A stretch of 64,000 nucleotides of DNA from Corallococcus llansteffanensis (GCF_003612055.1 NZ_RAWB01000002.1:1-64000), one strand, 5' to 3'; shown: positions 47,651 through 55,707, counted from the stretch's first letter. Numbers and translations: made by a program. Notes: a model not told the origin generated them from the letters alone.

Positions 47651-48700
47651 ATGGGTTTCCCCGACATCAAGAAGACCTTCAACACCGTCCGCACCAACGT
47701 CCAGAAGACCGTCCAGACCGTCCAGAAGACGGTTGAGGAAAACAAGTCGGTCATCAAGGGCGGGGTCGCGGTCGCCACCCAGGCCACGAAGGCCGTCAAC
47801 TTCGGCAAGGACGCCTTCCAGCAGATCAAGAACGTCTCGAAGGGCGCGCAGGGGATCCTCGGGAAGACGAACCTGGACTTCGTCCGCAACCCCACCTTCG
47901 CCCAGGGCACCTTCAAGGGCCTCACCAAGTTCGGCGCGAACATGGGCGCCGCCATGCGTTACGCGGGCATCCCCGGCGCGGCGATGGCTGGCGCCACGGC
48001 CTTCAAGGACGTCCGCCAGGCCATCCGCTCGGGCAGCAAGGACGACATCATCAAGGCCACGCGGTCGTCCCTGGACGCGGCCAAGGCCACCGTCAGCGCC
48101 GCGACGGGCGGCATCGTCGGCAGCAAGGTGATGGGCGGCGTGCTGGGCGGCACCATCATGAAGGGCAAGCTGGACGCCGGGAAGAAGGCCGCCGAGGCCT
48201 TCAAGAAGGCCCTCCCCAACGCCGGCGACGACGTGCTCAAGGCCGTCAAGAACGCCGCCACCAAGGGCATCTTCGAGGGCGGCGCGAAGAAGGCCGTGAG
48301 CCGGGCCATCACCACCGCCGCGGGGGACGCCGCGAAGGCGGGCGGCACCCTGGCCAAGAACATCCTGGGCAGCGGCACGCGCTCCGCCGCCAAGGCCGCG
48401 CTGTCCACGGTGGGCCGCGAGGCCGGTGAGGTCGCCCTCAAGGCGGGCGCGAAGGCCGCCGCGGGCACCGCCGCCAAGACGCTGGGCCGGTTCGCTCCGG
48501 GCGTCAACGTCGCCATCGCGGCCATCGACGTGGCCAACGCGGGCGCGACGCTGATGGACAAGAACGCGAGCACGGGCAAGAAGGTGACGTCGGTCATCAC
48601 CGCGGTGGGCTCCATCGCCGCGGCCACCAACATCCCGGTGGTCAGCCAGATCGGCGCCGCGGTCTCCACGGTGTCCAGCATCGTGGGCGCCTTCTTCTAA
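47651..48700 (+). CDS. Lys/Ala-rich glycine-zipper protein of unknown function (349 aa)
   Basis: Not assignable to a family. The first 35 residues contain a repeated helix (NVQKTVQTVQKTVEENK). The middle is unusually rich in Lys and Ala (KAVKNAATKGIFEGG, AAKAALSTVGREAG, KAGAKAAAGTAAKTLG), like a histone-type amphipathic protein. Several Gly/Ala-spaced stretches (GIPGAAMAGATAF, VGSKVMGGVLGGTIM, VSQIGAAVSTVSSIVGAFF at the very end) look like glycine zippers that could insert in membranes. No Sec signal and no cysteine. GAGG precedes the ATG. A secreted membrane-active effector or a nucleoid-binding protein are both possible. Confidence 0.65.
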   Translation: MGFPDIKKTFNTVRTNVQKTVQTVQKTVEENKSVIKGGVAVATQATKAVNFGKDAFQQIKNVSKGAQGILGKTNLDFVRNPTFAQGTFKGLTKFGANMGAAMRYAGIPGAAMAGATAFKDVRQAIRSGSKDDIIKATRSSLDAAKATVSAATGGIVGSKVMGGVLGGTIMKGKLDAGKKAAEAFKKALPNAGDDVLKAVKNAATKGIFEGGAKKAVSRAITTAAGDAAKAGGTLAKNILGSGTRSAAKAALSTVGREAGEVALKAGAKAAAGTAAKTLGRFAPGVNVAIAAIDVANAGATLMDKNASTGKKVTSVITAVGSIAAATNIPVVSQIGAAVSTVSSIVGAFF

Positions 48701-48830
48701 ATAAGAAGCGCGGTCATCCTTTCGCGGTTTGTCAGAGCGGCTCGGCTGGACTAAGCCTAGGTCCATGCCGAGCCGTCGCTTTGTTCCCCATTGGCGCGGA
48801 CGCGGGCACCCCTATCTTCCGGGAGCATTC

Positions 48831-49916
48831 GTGAGCATCAAGCAAGGGAATCCAGGACCTGCTGGGGGCGTCGAGCGCCTTCTCAAGCTGAGCCCGGTGA
48901 TGACCACCGCCTCCGCCGAGTCGCTCAAGCTCCCCGGTGTGACAGCCCCCTCCCTGACGGGGCTCTCCGTGCGCGTCCCCACCCCGGACGACCTGACCGA
49001 GGAGGATCTGCTGCGCAGCTTCCACGAGAAGCGCCGGGCCCTGGCCACCCAGCGCGAGCGTCTTCCGGGAGAGCCGCTGGAGCTGGGCGACGACGTCCAG
49101 CTCAACGTCGTGGGCTACTGCGATGGGACGCTCATCCCCTTCTCCGCGCGCTTCGGCATGACGACGGAGCTGGCGCCCATCGAGGCGCTGCCCGGGTTCT
49201 GCGAGGGCGTGGCGGAGGGTGGCAAGGTGGGCGGGTCCATGCAGATCGCCCTCGATCTGCCAGCCGACTACCCGGTGGAGCACCTCCAGGGTAAGCCCGC
49301 GCGCTTCCTGGTGGACGTCGTGGCCGCCCGCCAGGTGACGTTGCTGCCGGAGAGCTCCCCCGAGTTCCTGGCGAAGCTGGGGATGGGCAGCACCCTGGAA
49401 GAGGTCATGGACCACCTGCGCGAGGAGCTGGAGGACGAGCTCGCGGCGCAGCTCTGGGTGCAGGCCCAGGACATGGTGCTGGACGAGCTGGCCCGGCGCG
49501 CGCCGGTGGAGCTGCCGCAGGCGCTGGTGGACGAGGAGCTCCGCCGCCGCTGGGTCCAGGCCGAGGGCCAGGCCATGCTCGAGCACCAGTTCGACGTCGA
49601 GGAGCAGCAGGAGGCGTTCCAGGGCTGGCTCACGGACCCCACCACGCGCGCGGAGGTCGAACGCCGGCTGCACATCGGCATCGTGCTGAAGGCCGTCACC
49701 GAGGCGGAGAAGCTGCAGCTCACCCCGGAGAAACTCGAGGAGCTGATCCGCGACCACGTGGAGCCCTTCGGGTTGAGCGCGCAGGACGCGCACGCCGCCC
49801 TGCGGGAGACGCGGGAGACGACCCAGCGCCTGACCGAGCTGGGCTGGTACCTGCTCGCCGTGGAGCACGTCATGAACAAGGCGAAGGTCACCTTCGAGGG
49901 CGCGGAGCAGGGCTGA
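48831..49916 (+). CDS. Trigger-factor-like chaperone lacking ribosome-binding domain (361 aa)
   Basis: The middle (about residues 80-165) is an FKBP-type PPIase domain: ELGDDVQLNVVGYCDGTLIPFSARFGM, then GFCEGVAEGGKVGGSMQIALDLPADYP. It is followed by the long helical C-terminal domain typical of trigger factor (FLAKLGMGSTLEEVMDHLREELEDELA, LPQALVDEELRRRW, PEKLEELIRDHVE). The N-terminal ribosome-binding domain with its GFRxGxxP loop is missing, so it is not the housekeeping Tig and probably not ribosome-tethered. The GTG start follows GGGAG. Possible dedicated chaperone for a neighbour such as the Lys/Ala-rich protein 130 bases upstream, which is inference. Confidence 0.78.
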   Translation: MSIKQGNPGPAGGVERLLKLSPVMTTASAESLKLPGVTAPSLTGLSVRVPTPDDLTEEDLLRSFHEKRRALATQRERLPGEPLELGDDVQLNVVGYCDGTLIPFSARFGMTTELAPIEALPGFCEGVAEGGKVGGSMQIALDLPADYPVEHLQGKPARFLVDVVAARQVTLLPESSPEFLAKLGMGSTLEEVMDHLREELEDELAAQLWVQAQDMVLDELARRAPVELPQALVDEELRRRWVQAEGQAMLEHQFDVEEQQEAFQGWLTDPTTRAEVERRLHIGIVLKAVTEAEKLQLTPEKLEELIRDHVEPFGLSAQDAHAALRETRETTQRLTELGWYLLAVEHVMNKAKVTFEGAEQG

Positions 49917-49956
49917 GGCGCCTCGGGGGAAGGGCTTCGTCCCCTCCCCCGCCTCA
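49913..49956. terminator. Bidirectional hairpin between convergent genes
   Basis: Outer TGAGGC / GCCTCA and inner GGGGGAAGGG / CCCCTCCCCC arms form one long imperfect stem between the ends of the chaperone gene and the small membrane-protein gene. Confidence 0.55.
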
Positions 49957-49959
49957 CCG

Positions 49960-50340
49960 TCAGCCTTCGCTGAACCACAGCCCCAGGCCACCCAGCAGGC
50001 CCAGGCCCAGGAACAGCGCGGCGAGCCCCCAGGTCTGGCGGCGCGACCACCTGAGCGACTCGCCATACCGGTAGCCACACACCAGGATCAGTCCGGCGAA
50101 CCCCAGGCAGATGGACACGGGCCCCAGGGCGACCAGCACCTTGCGGGTCGTCCCGCTCACGTCCAGGACCGCCAGCAGCAACAGCGGCCAGAAGCCGACG
50201 ACGAGCAGGCCGAACACGAGCCCGAGGCCCCACCACGTCTCGGGGCTGGACAGCTCCAGGAAGTCCAGCAACCGCCACCACCAGGAGCGGGGCGGCTCCT
50301 GGGGCTCGCGACGACGTCGGGGGGCAGTGGGCGGCAGCAT
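49960..50340 (-). CDS. Small membrane protein of unknown function (126 aa)
   Basis: Not recognised. An Arg/Pro-rich cytoplasmic start (PPTAPRRRREPQEPPRSWWW) precedes three predicted membrane helices: LGLVFGLLVVGFWPLLLLAVL, VALGPVSICLGFAGLILVCGY and TWGLAALFLGLGLLGGLGLWF. The loop between the second and third is Arg-rich (RYGESLRWSRRQ), placing it on the cytoplasmic side. Convergent with the trigger-factor-like gene. Confidence 0.72.
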   Translation of the reverse strand: MLPPTAPRRRREPQEPPRSWWWRLLDFLELSSPETWWGLGLVFGLLVVGFWPLLLLAVLDVSGTTRKVLVALGPVSICLGFAGLILVCGYRYGESLRWSRRQTWGLAALFLGLGLLGGLGLWFSEG

Positions 50341-50555
50341 GCGCGGGGACTCCAGGGACCTGGAGCGTCTTCTAGTGCAGCCCGGCGCCTTTTTGAAGAT
50401 GAGGGGACACGCCTCGGATTACCGCCATCCAGGCAAAAACCGCCAAGGCTTCAGGACTTCATTCAATTCCTGCCTGAATCCGGTCAAGTCAGTAAAATTA
50501 GAACAGCCAGAAAAACCTGATGAATGCAAAGAAGGCAGCGGTTGGCGCGAAGCCA

Positions 50556-50576
50556 ATCCTTTGCAAGCAAAAGGAT
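50556..50576 (+). promoter_or_regulatory. Leader hairpin covering the metzincin ribosome site
   Basis: ATCCTTT (50556-50562), loop GCAAGCA, AAAGGAT (50570-50576): a perfect 7-bp inverted repeat whose right arm is the AAAGGAT ribosome site four bases before the ATG at 50581. The arms are AT-rich, so the stem would be weak and could open with temperature or ribosome binding. The whole leader from 50460 is AT-rich for this genome. Confidence 0.45.
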
Positions 50577-50580
50577 TCCC

Positions 50581-51831
50581 ATGTCCAAGCTTCACAAGAC
50601 CCTGCTGTCCGCTTCCGTCGCGCTCCTGGGTTTGAACGGGTGTGGCGGCACCGCGCTCCCGGAGACGGAGTTGGCCAGCACCCAGCAGGGCGTGGAAGTG
50701 GCAACGGCCATCCCCCTCCCAATCCCCGCCTGCTCGCTTCTCCCCGATACGGATGGCGACGCCGTCTGCGACGCCGTGGAGACGTTGCTGGGCACCAACC
50801 CCAACAACCCCGACACGGACGGGGACCGGCTCAACGACTACGCGGAGTCGTTCGGCTTCGGAGGAGGCCTGGACCTGACGGCCCTCGGCACGAACGCGCG
50901 CAGGAAGGACATCTTCATCGAGGCGGACTACTACCCGGGGCTCCAGCCGACCCAGGCGATGCTGAACCGCGTCATCACGGCCTTCGCCAATGCGCCGGTG
51001 TCGAACCCGGATGGCTCCACGGGCATCACGCTGCACGTGGTGGTGGACCAGCAGATCGCCGCGGCGGACGCGGACTCGGACCTGAACCCCGTCTGGACGG
51101 ACTTCGACGTCATCAAGGGGAAGTACTTCGCCGCGCTCCGCGCGCCCTACTTCCACTACATGCTGTTCGCGAACCGGTACGCTGGCGGAAACTCCAGCGG
51201 CATCTCGCGCGGCATTCCCGCGCATGACTTCATCGTGACGCTGGGCTTCATCGGGGGTGGCACGGAGTTGCAGCTGGCCGGCACCCTCATGCACGAGCTG
51301 GGGCACAACATCGGCCTGCGCCACGGCGGAAACGATGACAGCAATTACAAGCCCAACTACCTGAGCATCATGAACTACGAGTACCAGTTCTATGGCTTCG
51401 GCATCGGCGGCTTGAACAACGTGCTCGACTACTCGCGCGTGCGCGTCGCTTCCGTCAGCGAGGCGTCCGTCAACGAGGCCTCCGCCTTCGCGCCCGTCGC
51501 CCCGACCACCGAGGCGGACCTGGCCAAGATCAGCGGGCTTCGCTTCAACAACGTCCAGGTCACTGGCAACGCGAGCGTCAACCTGGACTTCAACAACAAT
51601 GGGAGCATCCAGGCCGCGTCCTACGCCCTGGACTTCAACCGCTCCGGCGCCGCGAACAACGTGTTCCCCGCGTCGCAGCACGACTGGCTGGCCCTCGCGT
51701 ATGACGGCGGTGGCCAGATTGGCTTCGCCGCGCCGGGCCTCTCCCAGGACCTGGGCCGTGAGGAGCTCTTCCTCGTCGCCCCCGAGAAGATGGAGCCCTG
51801 CCTCACCGTGGACGAGCGCACCGGCCGGTAG
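50581..51831 (+). CDS. Metzincin metalloprotease lipoprotein with TSP3-type calcium repeats (416 aa)
   Basis: Lipoprotein signal with LNGC. Residues about 55-85 (PDTDGDAVCDAVETLLGTNPN, then PDTDGDRLND) are thrombospondin type-3 Asp-rich calcium loops. The zinc site is LMHELGHNIGLRHGG (His238, Glu239, His242, His248), and SIMNYEYQF is the Met-turn, so this is a metzincin. The rest (about 260-416) is of no recognised family. A weak hairpin overlaps the ribosome site. Likely an exported, calcium-stabilised protease for prey or matrix proteins, the third metzincin of this window after the genes at 14.9 and 25.9 kb. Confidence 0.85.
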   Translation: MSKLHKTLLSASVALLGLNGCGGTALPETELASTQQGVEVATAIPLPIPACSLLPDTDGDAVCDAVETLLGTNPNNPDTDGDRLNDYAESFGFGGGLDLTALGTNARRKDIFIEADYYPGLQPTQAMLNRVITAFANAPVSNPDGSTGITLHVVVDQQIAAADADSDLNPVWTDFDVIKGKYFAALRAPYFHYMLFANRYAGGNSSGISRGIPAHDFIVTLGFIGGGTELQLAGTLMHELGHNIGLRHGGNDDSNYKPNYLSIMNYEYQFYGFGIGGLNNVLDYSRVRVASVSEASVNEASAFAPVAPTTEADLAKISGLRFNNVQVTGNASVNLDFNNNGSIQAASYALDFNRSGAANNVFPASQHDWLALAYDGGGQIGFAAPGLSQDLGREELFLVAPEKMEPCLTVDERTGR

Positions 51832-51855
51832 TCCCCGCTGAAGCGTCGCATTCCG

Positions 51856-51888
51856 CCGCCGGGTCCTCCTTCACGGGGGGCCCGGCGG
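51856..51888 (+). terminator. Hairpin terminator after the TSP3 metzincin
   Basis: CCGCCGGG / CCCGGCGG, perfect 8-bp stem with a 17-base loop, 24 bases past the stop and just before the convergent mscL gene. Confidence 0.5.
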
Positions 51889-51913
51889 TGTCGTGTCTCC
51901 AGGCGCTCAACGC

Positions 51914-52327
51914 TCAGGCGGAGGTGGACGCCAGGGGCTCCAGTACGGACGTACACGCCCGACAGCGCCGTGCCTCCAGGGGAATGGCCTCCCGGCACTC
52001 CGGACAGACCCGCGTCGAGGGCGGAGGCGGCGCCTCCTTACGACTCCACAGCTTGCTCATCTTCACCACCACGAGGAACAGCACCAGGGCGATGATGAGG
52101 AAGTCCAGCATGGCGCCCAGCAGGTGGCCGACGCGCAGTTGCAACGGCGTGACGGTGACCTCGCGCCAGTCCCCGCCCGGCAGCACCAGCCCCACCACCG
52201 GCATCACGAGGTCCGACACCACGGCGTTGACGATGGCGGTGAACGCATTGCCGATGACCACCGCCACCGCCAGGTCCACCACGTTGCCCTTCAGCGCGAA
52301 CTGCTTGAACTCCGAGAGCACGGACAC
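51914..52327 (-). CDS. mscL: Large-conductance mechanosensitive channel with C-terminal zinc ribbon
   Basis: MscL forms the pentameric emergency valve opened by membrane tension during osmotic downshock. The N-terminal amphipathic helix and TM1 (FKQFALKGNVVDLAVAVVIGNAFTAIVNAVVSDLVMPVVG) carry the diagnostic NVVDLAV-V-IG-AF motif. The periplasmic loop is short and TM2 is LDFLIIALVLFLVVVKM. Instead of the usual bundle-forming C-terminal helix, the last 30 residues read VCPECREAIPLEARRCRACTSVL, a CxxC-x(12)-CxxC zinc-ribbon knuckle, unusual for MscL. Monocistronic by position. Confidence 0.93.
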   Translation of the reverse strand: MSVLSEFKQFALKGNVVDLAVAVVIGNAFTAIVNAVVSDLVMPVVGLVLPGGDWREVTVTPLQLRVGHLLGAMLDFLIIALVLFLVVVKMSKLWSRKEAPPPPSTRVCPECREAIPLEARRCRACTSVLEPLASTSA

Positions 52328-52475
52328 GGAAGACCTCCCCCGGGAGCCGCGTGCCTCCCGGCGACAGCCGGCGGCCCGGCTCCGCGCGAAGGCACCCTAG
52401 CCGGCACCTCCAGAGGGGGACGCTGGCCCACAGGGCAGGTGTCACGCAGTGGGCAGGAGGCCGATCCCACGGACT

Positions 52476-53531
52476 TCAGGCGGCGACGCCCGTCGTCGGC
52501 TGGAGGAGCACCACGGGGAACAATCCCACCTTCTGCCAGCCCGTGCAGTCGTCGAGCAGGAATTGCCACCCGCCTTGTTTCCGCTCAGGACGGGCGCGAG
52601 CGGCGGCAGGGGGTTGCCCTGCTGGAGCGCCTTCGAGAGGGAATTGAAGCCCTGGCTCAAGGCCGCCCAGGCGCGCCCCACGTCGTTCGCCGCCTGCTGC
52701 ATGCGGGTGGTGCTCTGGGCCATCAGCGCGGCTTCCTGCGAGGCCGTCTGCGCCACCGCCGCCTCCGCGAGCAGCGGGTTCAACTCCGAGTAGAGCGTGG
52801 TCAGCGTCTGGATTTGCCGCTCCACATCGTTCTGCGCCGCGATGGTGGAACCGCTGGTGTTCGCCGTGCTCACGATGATGCCCACGAAGGCCTTCGCCGC
52901 GGCCAGGGGGGAGTCCTCGCAGTTGAGCATCTTGATGGCCAGCTGGACCAACGCCTTGTCCGTGCCGGACAGCCCCTTCGCGATGGTCTGGCAATCCTGG
53001 TCGATGGCCTCCAGCGTCGAGTTGATCTGCGCCTCCAGGCTGGCGATCTCCGCGTCCCCCGCCGCCGCGACGGCATCCGCCGCCAGGGCGTCCGACACCT
53101 CGGTCGTCACGGTGGAGAGCCGGTGCGCCTCGGCCACGAACGCGGCGACGGTGTCCCGCCAGGTTCTGCGCGAGCAGGTCCAGTCCCTGGGAGAGCTCGA
53201 GGGCCGCCTGGCGTCCGGCGGAGCCCCCCTGGTCCACGACCTGGGCCAGCTGAAGCAGCTGCGGATACATGGCCATCCACTGGTTGAGGAACGCGATGGT
53301 CACCGCGTCGAGCCTCAACCCCTGGGGCATCACCACCCCCAGACAGCCCCGGGCCACGTCACGCGCGCGGCCCAGATCCGTGGCGAGGCTTGGCACCGAC
53401 GCCATGCTCACCACCGGCTGCTGGGCCAGGGCCTGCGCGTACATCTGGAGGGTCGTTCCCGCCGCGCCCAGTTCGGCGAGCGCGGTGGTCAGGGGCACGG
53501 GAGAGAACACCTGCGGGGACAACTCAAGCAT
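52476..53531 (-). pseudogene. Helical-bundle protein gene with two frameshifts (ClyA/HBL-like?)
   Basis: The N-terminal 125 residues (from MLELSPQVFSP to LDLLAQNLA) are in one frame. Near 53150 the coding bias jumps to a second frame (WRDTVAAFVAEAHRLSTV), and near 52570 it returns to the first, ending GGWQFLLDDCTGWQKVG and a hydrophobic tail. Read through, it is about 350 residues of long helices with a central hydrophobic Gly/Ala segment (AAAKAFVGIIVSTANTSGST). This is the layout of ClyA/HBL/Nhe/MakA-type alpha-helical pore-forming toxins; the family call is inference. Either a recent pseudogene with two indels or a sequencing error pair. Its ATG overlaps the stop of a small upstream gene. 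Confidence 0.55.
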
Positions 53532-53676
53532 CGTAGTTCTCCTGCTGCACGGGCAGCGTGCCGGTCTGCTGGATGGAGATCGCCAGGGCGAGCGTGGTCT
53601 GCCAGTCCAAGTTGGCGGCGTCCAGCATGGGGACGAGCCCCGCAGGGAGGGCCTTCCTCCTCTGAGGGCCTGGCAT
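53524..53676 (-). CDS. Small protein coupled to the helical-bundle gene (50 aa)
   Basis: A 50-residue reading frame (MPGPQRRKALPAGL to VQQENYDA) whose TGA overlaps the first codons of the helical-bundle gene, the geometry of translational coupling. The C-terminal half (LDWQTTLALAISIQQTGTLP) is amphipathic. The ribosome site is weak, so it may be a leader peptide or an accessory subunit rather than an independent protein. No relatives recognised. Confidence 0.4.
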   Translation of the reverse strand: MPGPQRRKALPAGLVPMLDAANLDWQTTLALAISIQQTGTLPVQQENYDA

Positions 53677-53824
53677 CACGACGAGGGAGGACCGGACGGC
53701 TGGCGTTCTCGCGGAACGCAGCCGCGTCGCCACGGAAGGGCCACGACCTTGAGCGGTGCGGGACCGCCCATACCCCTGAACGGTCACGGCCCTTCAACCG
53801 GCCCCTTCTTCTTCCAGCCGCTAC

Positions 53825-54121
53825 GCTGATCCGCGCGCGCGATGCTCAGGGACGGGGGGCGCAGTGCATTGTTCCGGCGATGGGTCGACGGGGATCATCA
53901 GGACCGAGCGGTGGTTGTTCGAGAACTGGGCGCGCACGCAGCGCGTGCTCGTGCCCGTGGTGCACAACCCGACGAAGGTCGAGCACATCGTCGCGGCGGT
54001 GCTCGAGGCGGAGAAGGCGAAGCAGACGCTGAACTCCTCGCGGACCGACTCCCAGGGGCGGTCCAGCCAGTTGCCGGGGATCAGCAATCCCTTCCTCGTC
54101 GGCGAGGAAGGGACGCCGTAG
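53825..54121 (+). pseudogene. Degraded plus-strand gene fragment
   Basis: About 75 codons with normal codon bias end at the TAG at 54119 (IIRTERWLFENWARTQRVLV, then VEHIVAAVLEAEKAKQ). Before 53880 the coding bias continues in another frame (LIRARDAQGRGAQCIVP), suggesting a frameshifted remnant rather than an intact gene. No ribosome site at the available GTG. Family not recognised. Convergent with the NmrA-type gene that ends at 54128. The preceding 150 bases hold nothing identifiable. Confidence 0.35.
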
Positions 54122-54123
54122 GC

Positions 54124-54297
54124 GAAGTCAGGCCGCGAAGCGTGCCCGGAGCTCCGCCGCGCCTCCGCGCTCGAGCCACGCATCGAACGTGAGGAGGCCC
54201 GGCGAAAGCCGTCGCAGCGCCGCGATGTCCGCGTTCCCGACCGCGATCCCTTCGTCGACAAGTTCGACGAGGCGGCGCAAGAGCGCGCTCTGCGCCA
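54124..54297 (-). repeat. NmrA gene 3' end, copy A (partner at 61683-61844)
   Basis: The last 174 bases of the NmrA-type gene recur 7.56 kb away at 61683-61844. The match is near-identical apart from a 12-base in-frame deletion in the second copy (codons for Ile-Ala-Val-Gly) and a few substitutions. This copy lies in the intact gene and is presumably the source. Confidence 0.85.
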
Positions 54298-55021
54298 GGA
54301 ACTCGGGGGGAAACCGCGCGTAGGAGATCGACTCGTGCGTCGCACGTCCAATCTTGTCGGCGAGCTGGTTTCCGGTGAGCTCGTCACCCGCCAGCTCCAG
54401 GGTGGTCCCGGCGTGCGTGCCAGGCTCCGCGAACACGCGTGCGACGAGCACGCCGATGTCGTCGCTCGCGATGAACTGCATCGTGCGGTCCGGCCGGACG
54501 AAGAACCGGAGCGCGCGCTGCGCCAGTCCGAAATGCGGCTCGAGCAGGATCTCCATGAACGCCGACGGCCGCACGATGGTCGCGCGAAGGCCGCTCGCGC
54601 GGACGTGTTCCTCGATCCTCCACTTGCTTTCGAAGTGACCAACCCCCGTGCCGGGACGCAGGCCCGCCATCGACGTGTAGACGAAGTGCTCGACGCCAGC
54701 GGCTTTCGCCGCATCCACGACGCCCACTCCAAAGCGGAGCTCGTCGTCGTCACTCACGCCGTACTGCGGCTGACCCGAGCTCGGCTGGATGCTGAAGACC
54801 CCGTACGCGCCCACGAGCGCGCGCTCGAGCGACGCGCGGTCCCCCAGGTCGCCGTGCACCAACTCCACCCCCATCCCTTCCAGCGCCCGGGCCTTCGCGC
54901 TCGAAGGGTCGCGCACGAGCGCGCGGACGCTCCAGCCCTCCCTGCGCAAGGCGCGCGCCGTCGCGCCCCCCTGTTGTCCCGTCGCTCCAAGCACCAGCAC
55001 GCGTTCGCCCTGTGTCGCCAC
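54128..55021 (-). CDS. NmrA-family NAD(P)-binding protein (297 aa)
   Basis: Rossmann-fold NmrA-like protein: VLVLGATGQQGGATARAL is the GxxGxxG dinucleotide site. SVRALVRDPSS places the NADP-phosphate-binding Arg, and HFVYTSMAGLRPGTGVGHFESKW holds the family's serine and lysine but no YxxxK. The GTG start before ATQGERVL follows AGGCAGGA; an upstream ATG would add an unlikely tail. Divergent from a TetR gene with strong palindromic operators between them, so TetR repression is likely. Such proteins act as redox sensors or quinone/ether reductases. Confidence 0.87.
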   Translation of the reverse strand: MATQGERVLVLGATGQQGGATARALRREGWSVRALVRDPSSAKARALEGMGVELVHGDLGDRASLERALVGAYGVFSIQPSSGQPQYGVSDDDELRFGVGVVDAAKAAGVEHFVYTSMAGLRPGTGVGHFESKWRIEEHVRASGLRATIVRPSAFMEILLEPHFGLAQRALRFFVRPDRTMQFIASDDIGVLVARVFAEPGTHAGTTLELAGDELTGNQLADKIGRATHESISYARFPPEFLAQSALLRRLVELVDEGIAVGNADIAALRRLSPGLLTFDAWLERGGAAELRARFAA

Positions 55022-55043
55022 GACGTCCTGCCTTTCTTCCGGT

Positions 55044-55085
55044 AAGCGGAGGGTTGCTCCGCTTAAATACGGAGCTATGCTCCGT
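55044..55085. promoter_or_regulatory. Twin TetR operator, CGGAG-N5-CTCCG
   Basis: Two perfect palindromes lie between the divergent NmrA and TetR starts. One is AAGCGGAG-N5-CTCCGCTT (55044-55064), the other ACGGAGC-TAT-GCTCCGT (55069-55085). Both share the core CGGAG-N5-CTCCG, with centres 23 bases apart, two helical turns. Strong evidence for a bound dimer pair; that the adjacent TetR binds is inferred. Confidence 0.75.
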
Positions 55086-55143
55086 TTTTCAAGTGGCAAC
55101 GAAGCTTCCGAAGAATTCGCCGGACGACGCGACCGGCGGCGGC

Positions 55144-55707
55144 ATGCGCGCGGATGCGAGGCGCAATCGCGACCGGCTGCTCGTGGCGGCCGACGCCGTG
55201 TTCACCGAGCGCGGCGCGGACGCGTCGCTCAATGACGTGGCGAAGCAGGCGGAGGTGGGCATTGGAACGCTCTATCGACACTTCCCGACGCGCGAAGCGC
55301 TCCTCGGCGCGACCTGCGACGAGCGGTTCCTGACGCTCGCGAAGCAGAGCCGTGAGCGCTCGGCATCCCTGTCCGCGCTCGAAGCCCTGCGCCTCTTCCT
55401 GGAGGAGCTCGTGCACTACGCGGGCATCTACCAGGGACTCGCGGCGTCACTGGGGGTCGTCCTGCGAAGTGGCACCGAGGGGTGTCACGCGACGACCGAA
55501 GAGGGACAGCGCCTGCTGCAGGCAGCGCAGCACGCGGGCGAGGTTCGCGACGACATCCGGCTGGATGACGTGGTGTGCATGGCGATGGCGATTTCGCTCT
55601 CCGCCTCGCAGGACGCGTCGGGACCCAAACGCATTCCACGCCTCACCGGGATCTTCATCGACGGGTTGCGCCCCCCACGCGATGCGCGGGGCACACGGCA
55701 CCGGTGA
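55144..55707 (+). CDS. TetR-family transcriptional regulator (187 aa)
   Basis: N-terminal TetR domain: RADARRNRDRLLVAADAVFTERGADASLNDVAKQAEVGIGTLYRHFPTREALL, with the recognition helix GIGTLYRHF. The C-terminal inducer-binding domain resembles the SbtR/TetR_C_33-type helices (LFLEELVHYAGIYQGLAASLG). Start at the ATG of MRADARRN is usual for this group; a GTG 17 codons upstream is possible. Divergent from the NmrA-type gene with twin operators between. Confidence 0.88.
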   Translation: MRADARRNRDRLLVAADAVFTERGADASLNDVAKQAEVGIGTLYRHFPTREALLGATCDERFLTLAKQSRERSASLSALEALRLFLEELVHYAGIYQGLAASLGVVLRSGTEGCHATTEEGQRLLQAAQHAGEVRDDIRLDDVVCMAMAISLSASQDASGPKRIPRLTGIFIDGLRPPRDARGTRHR

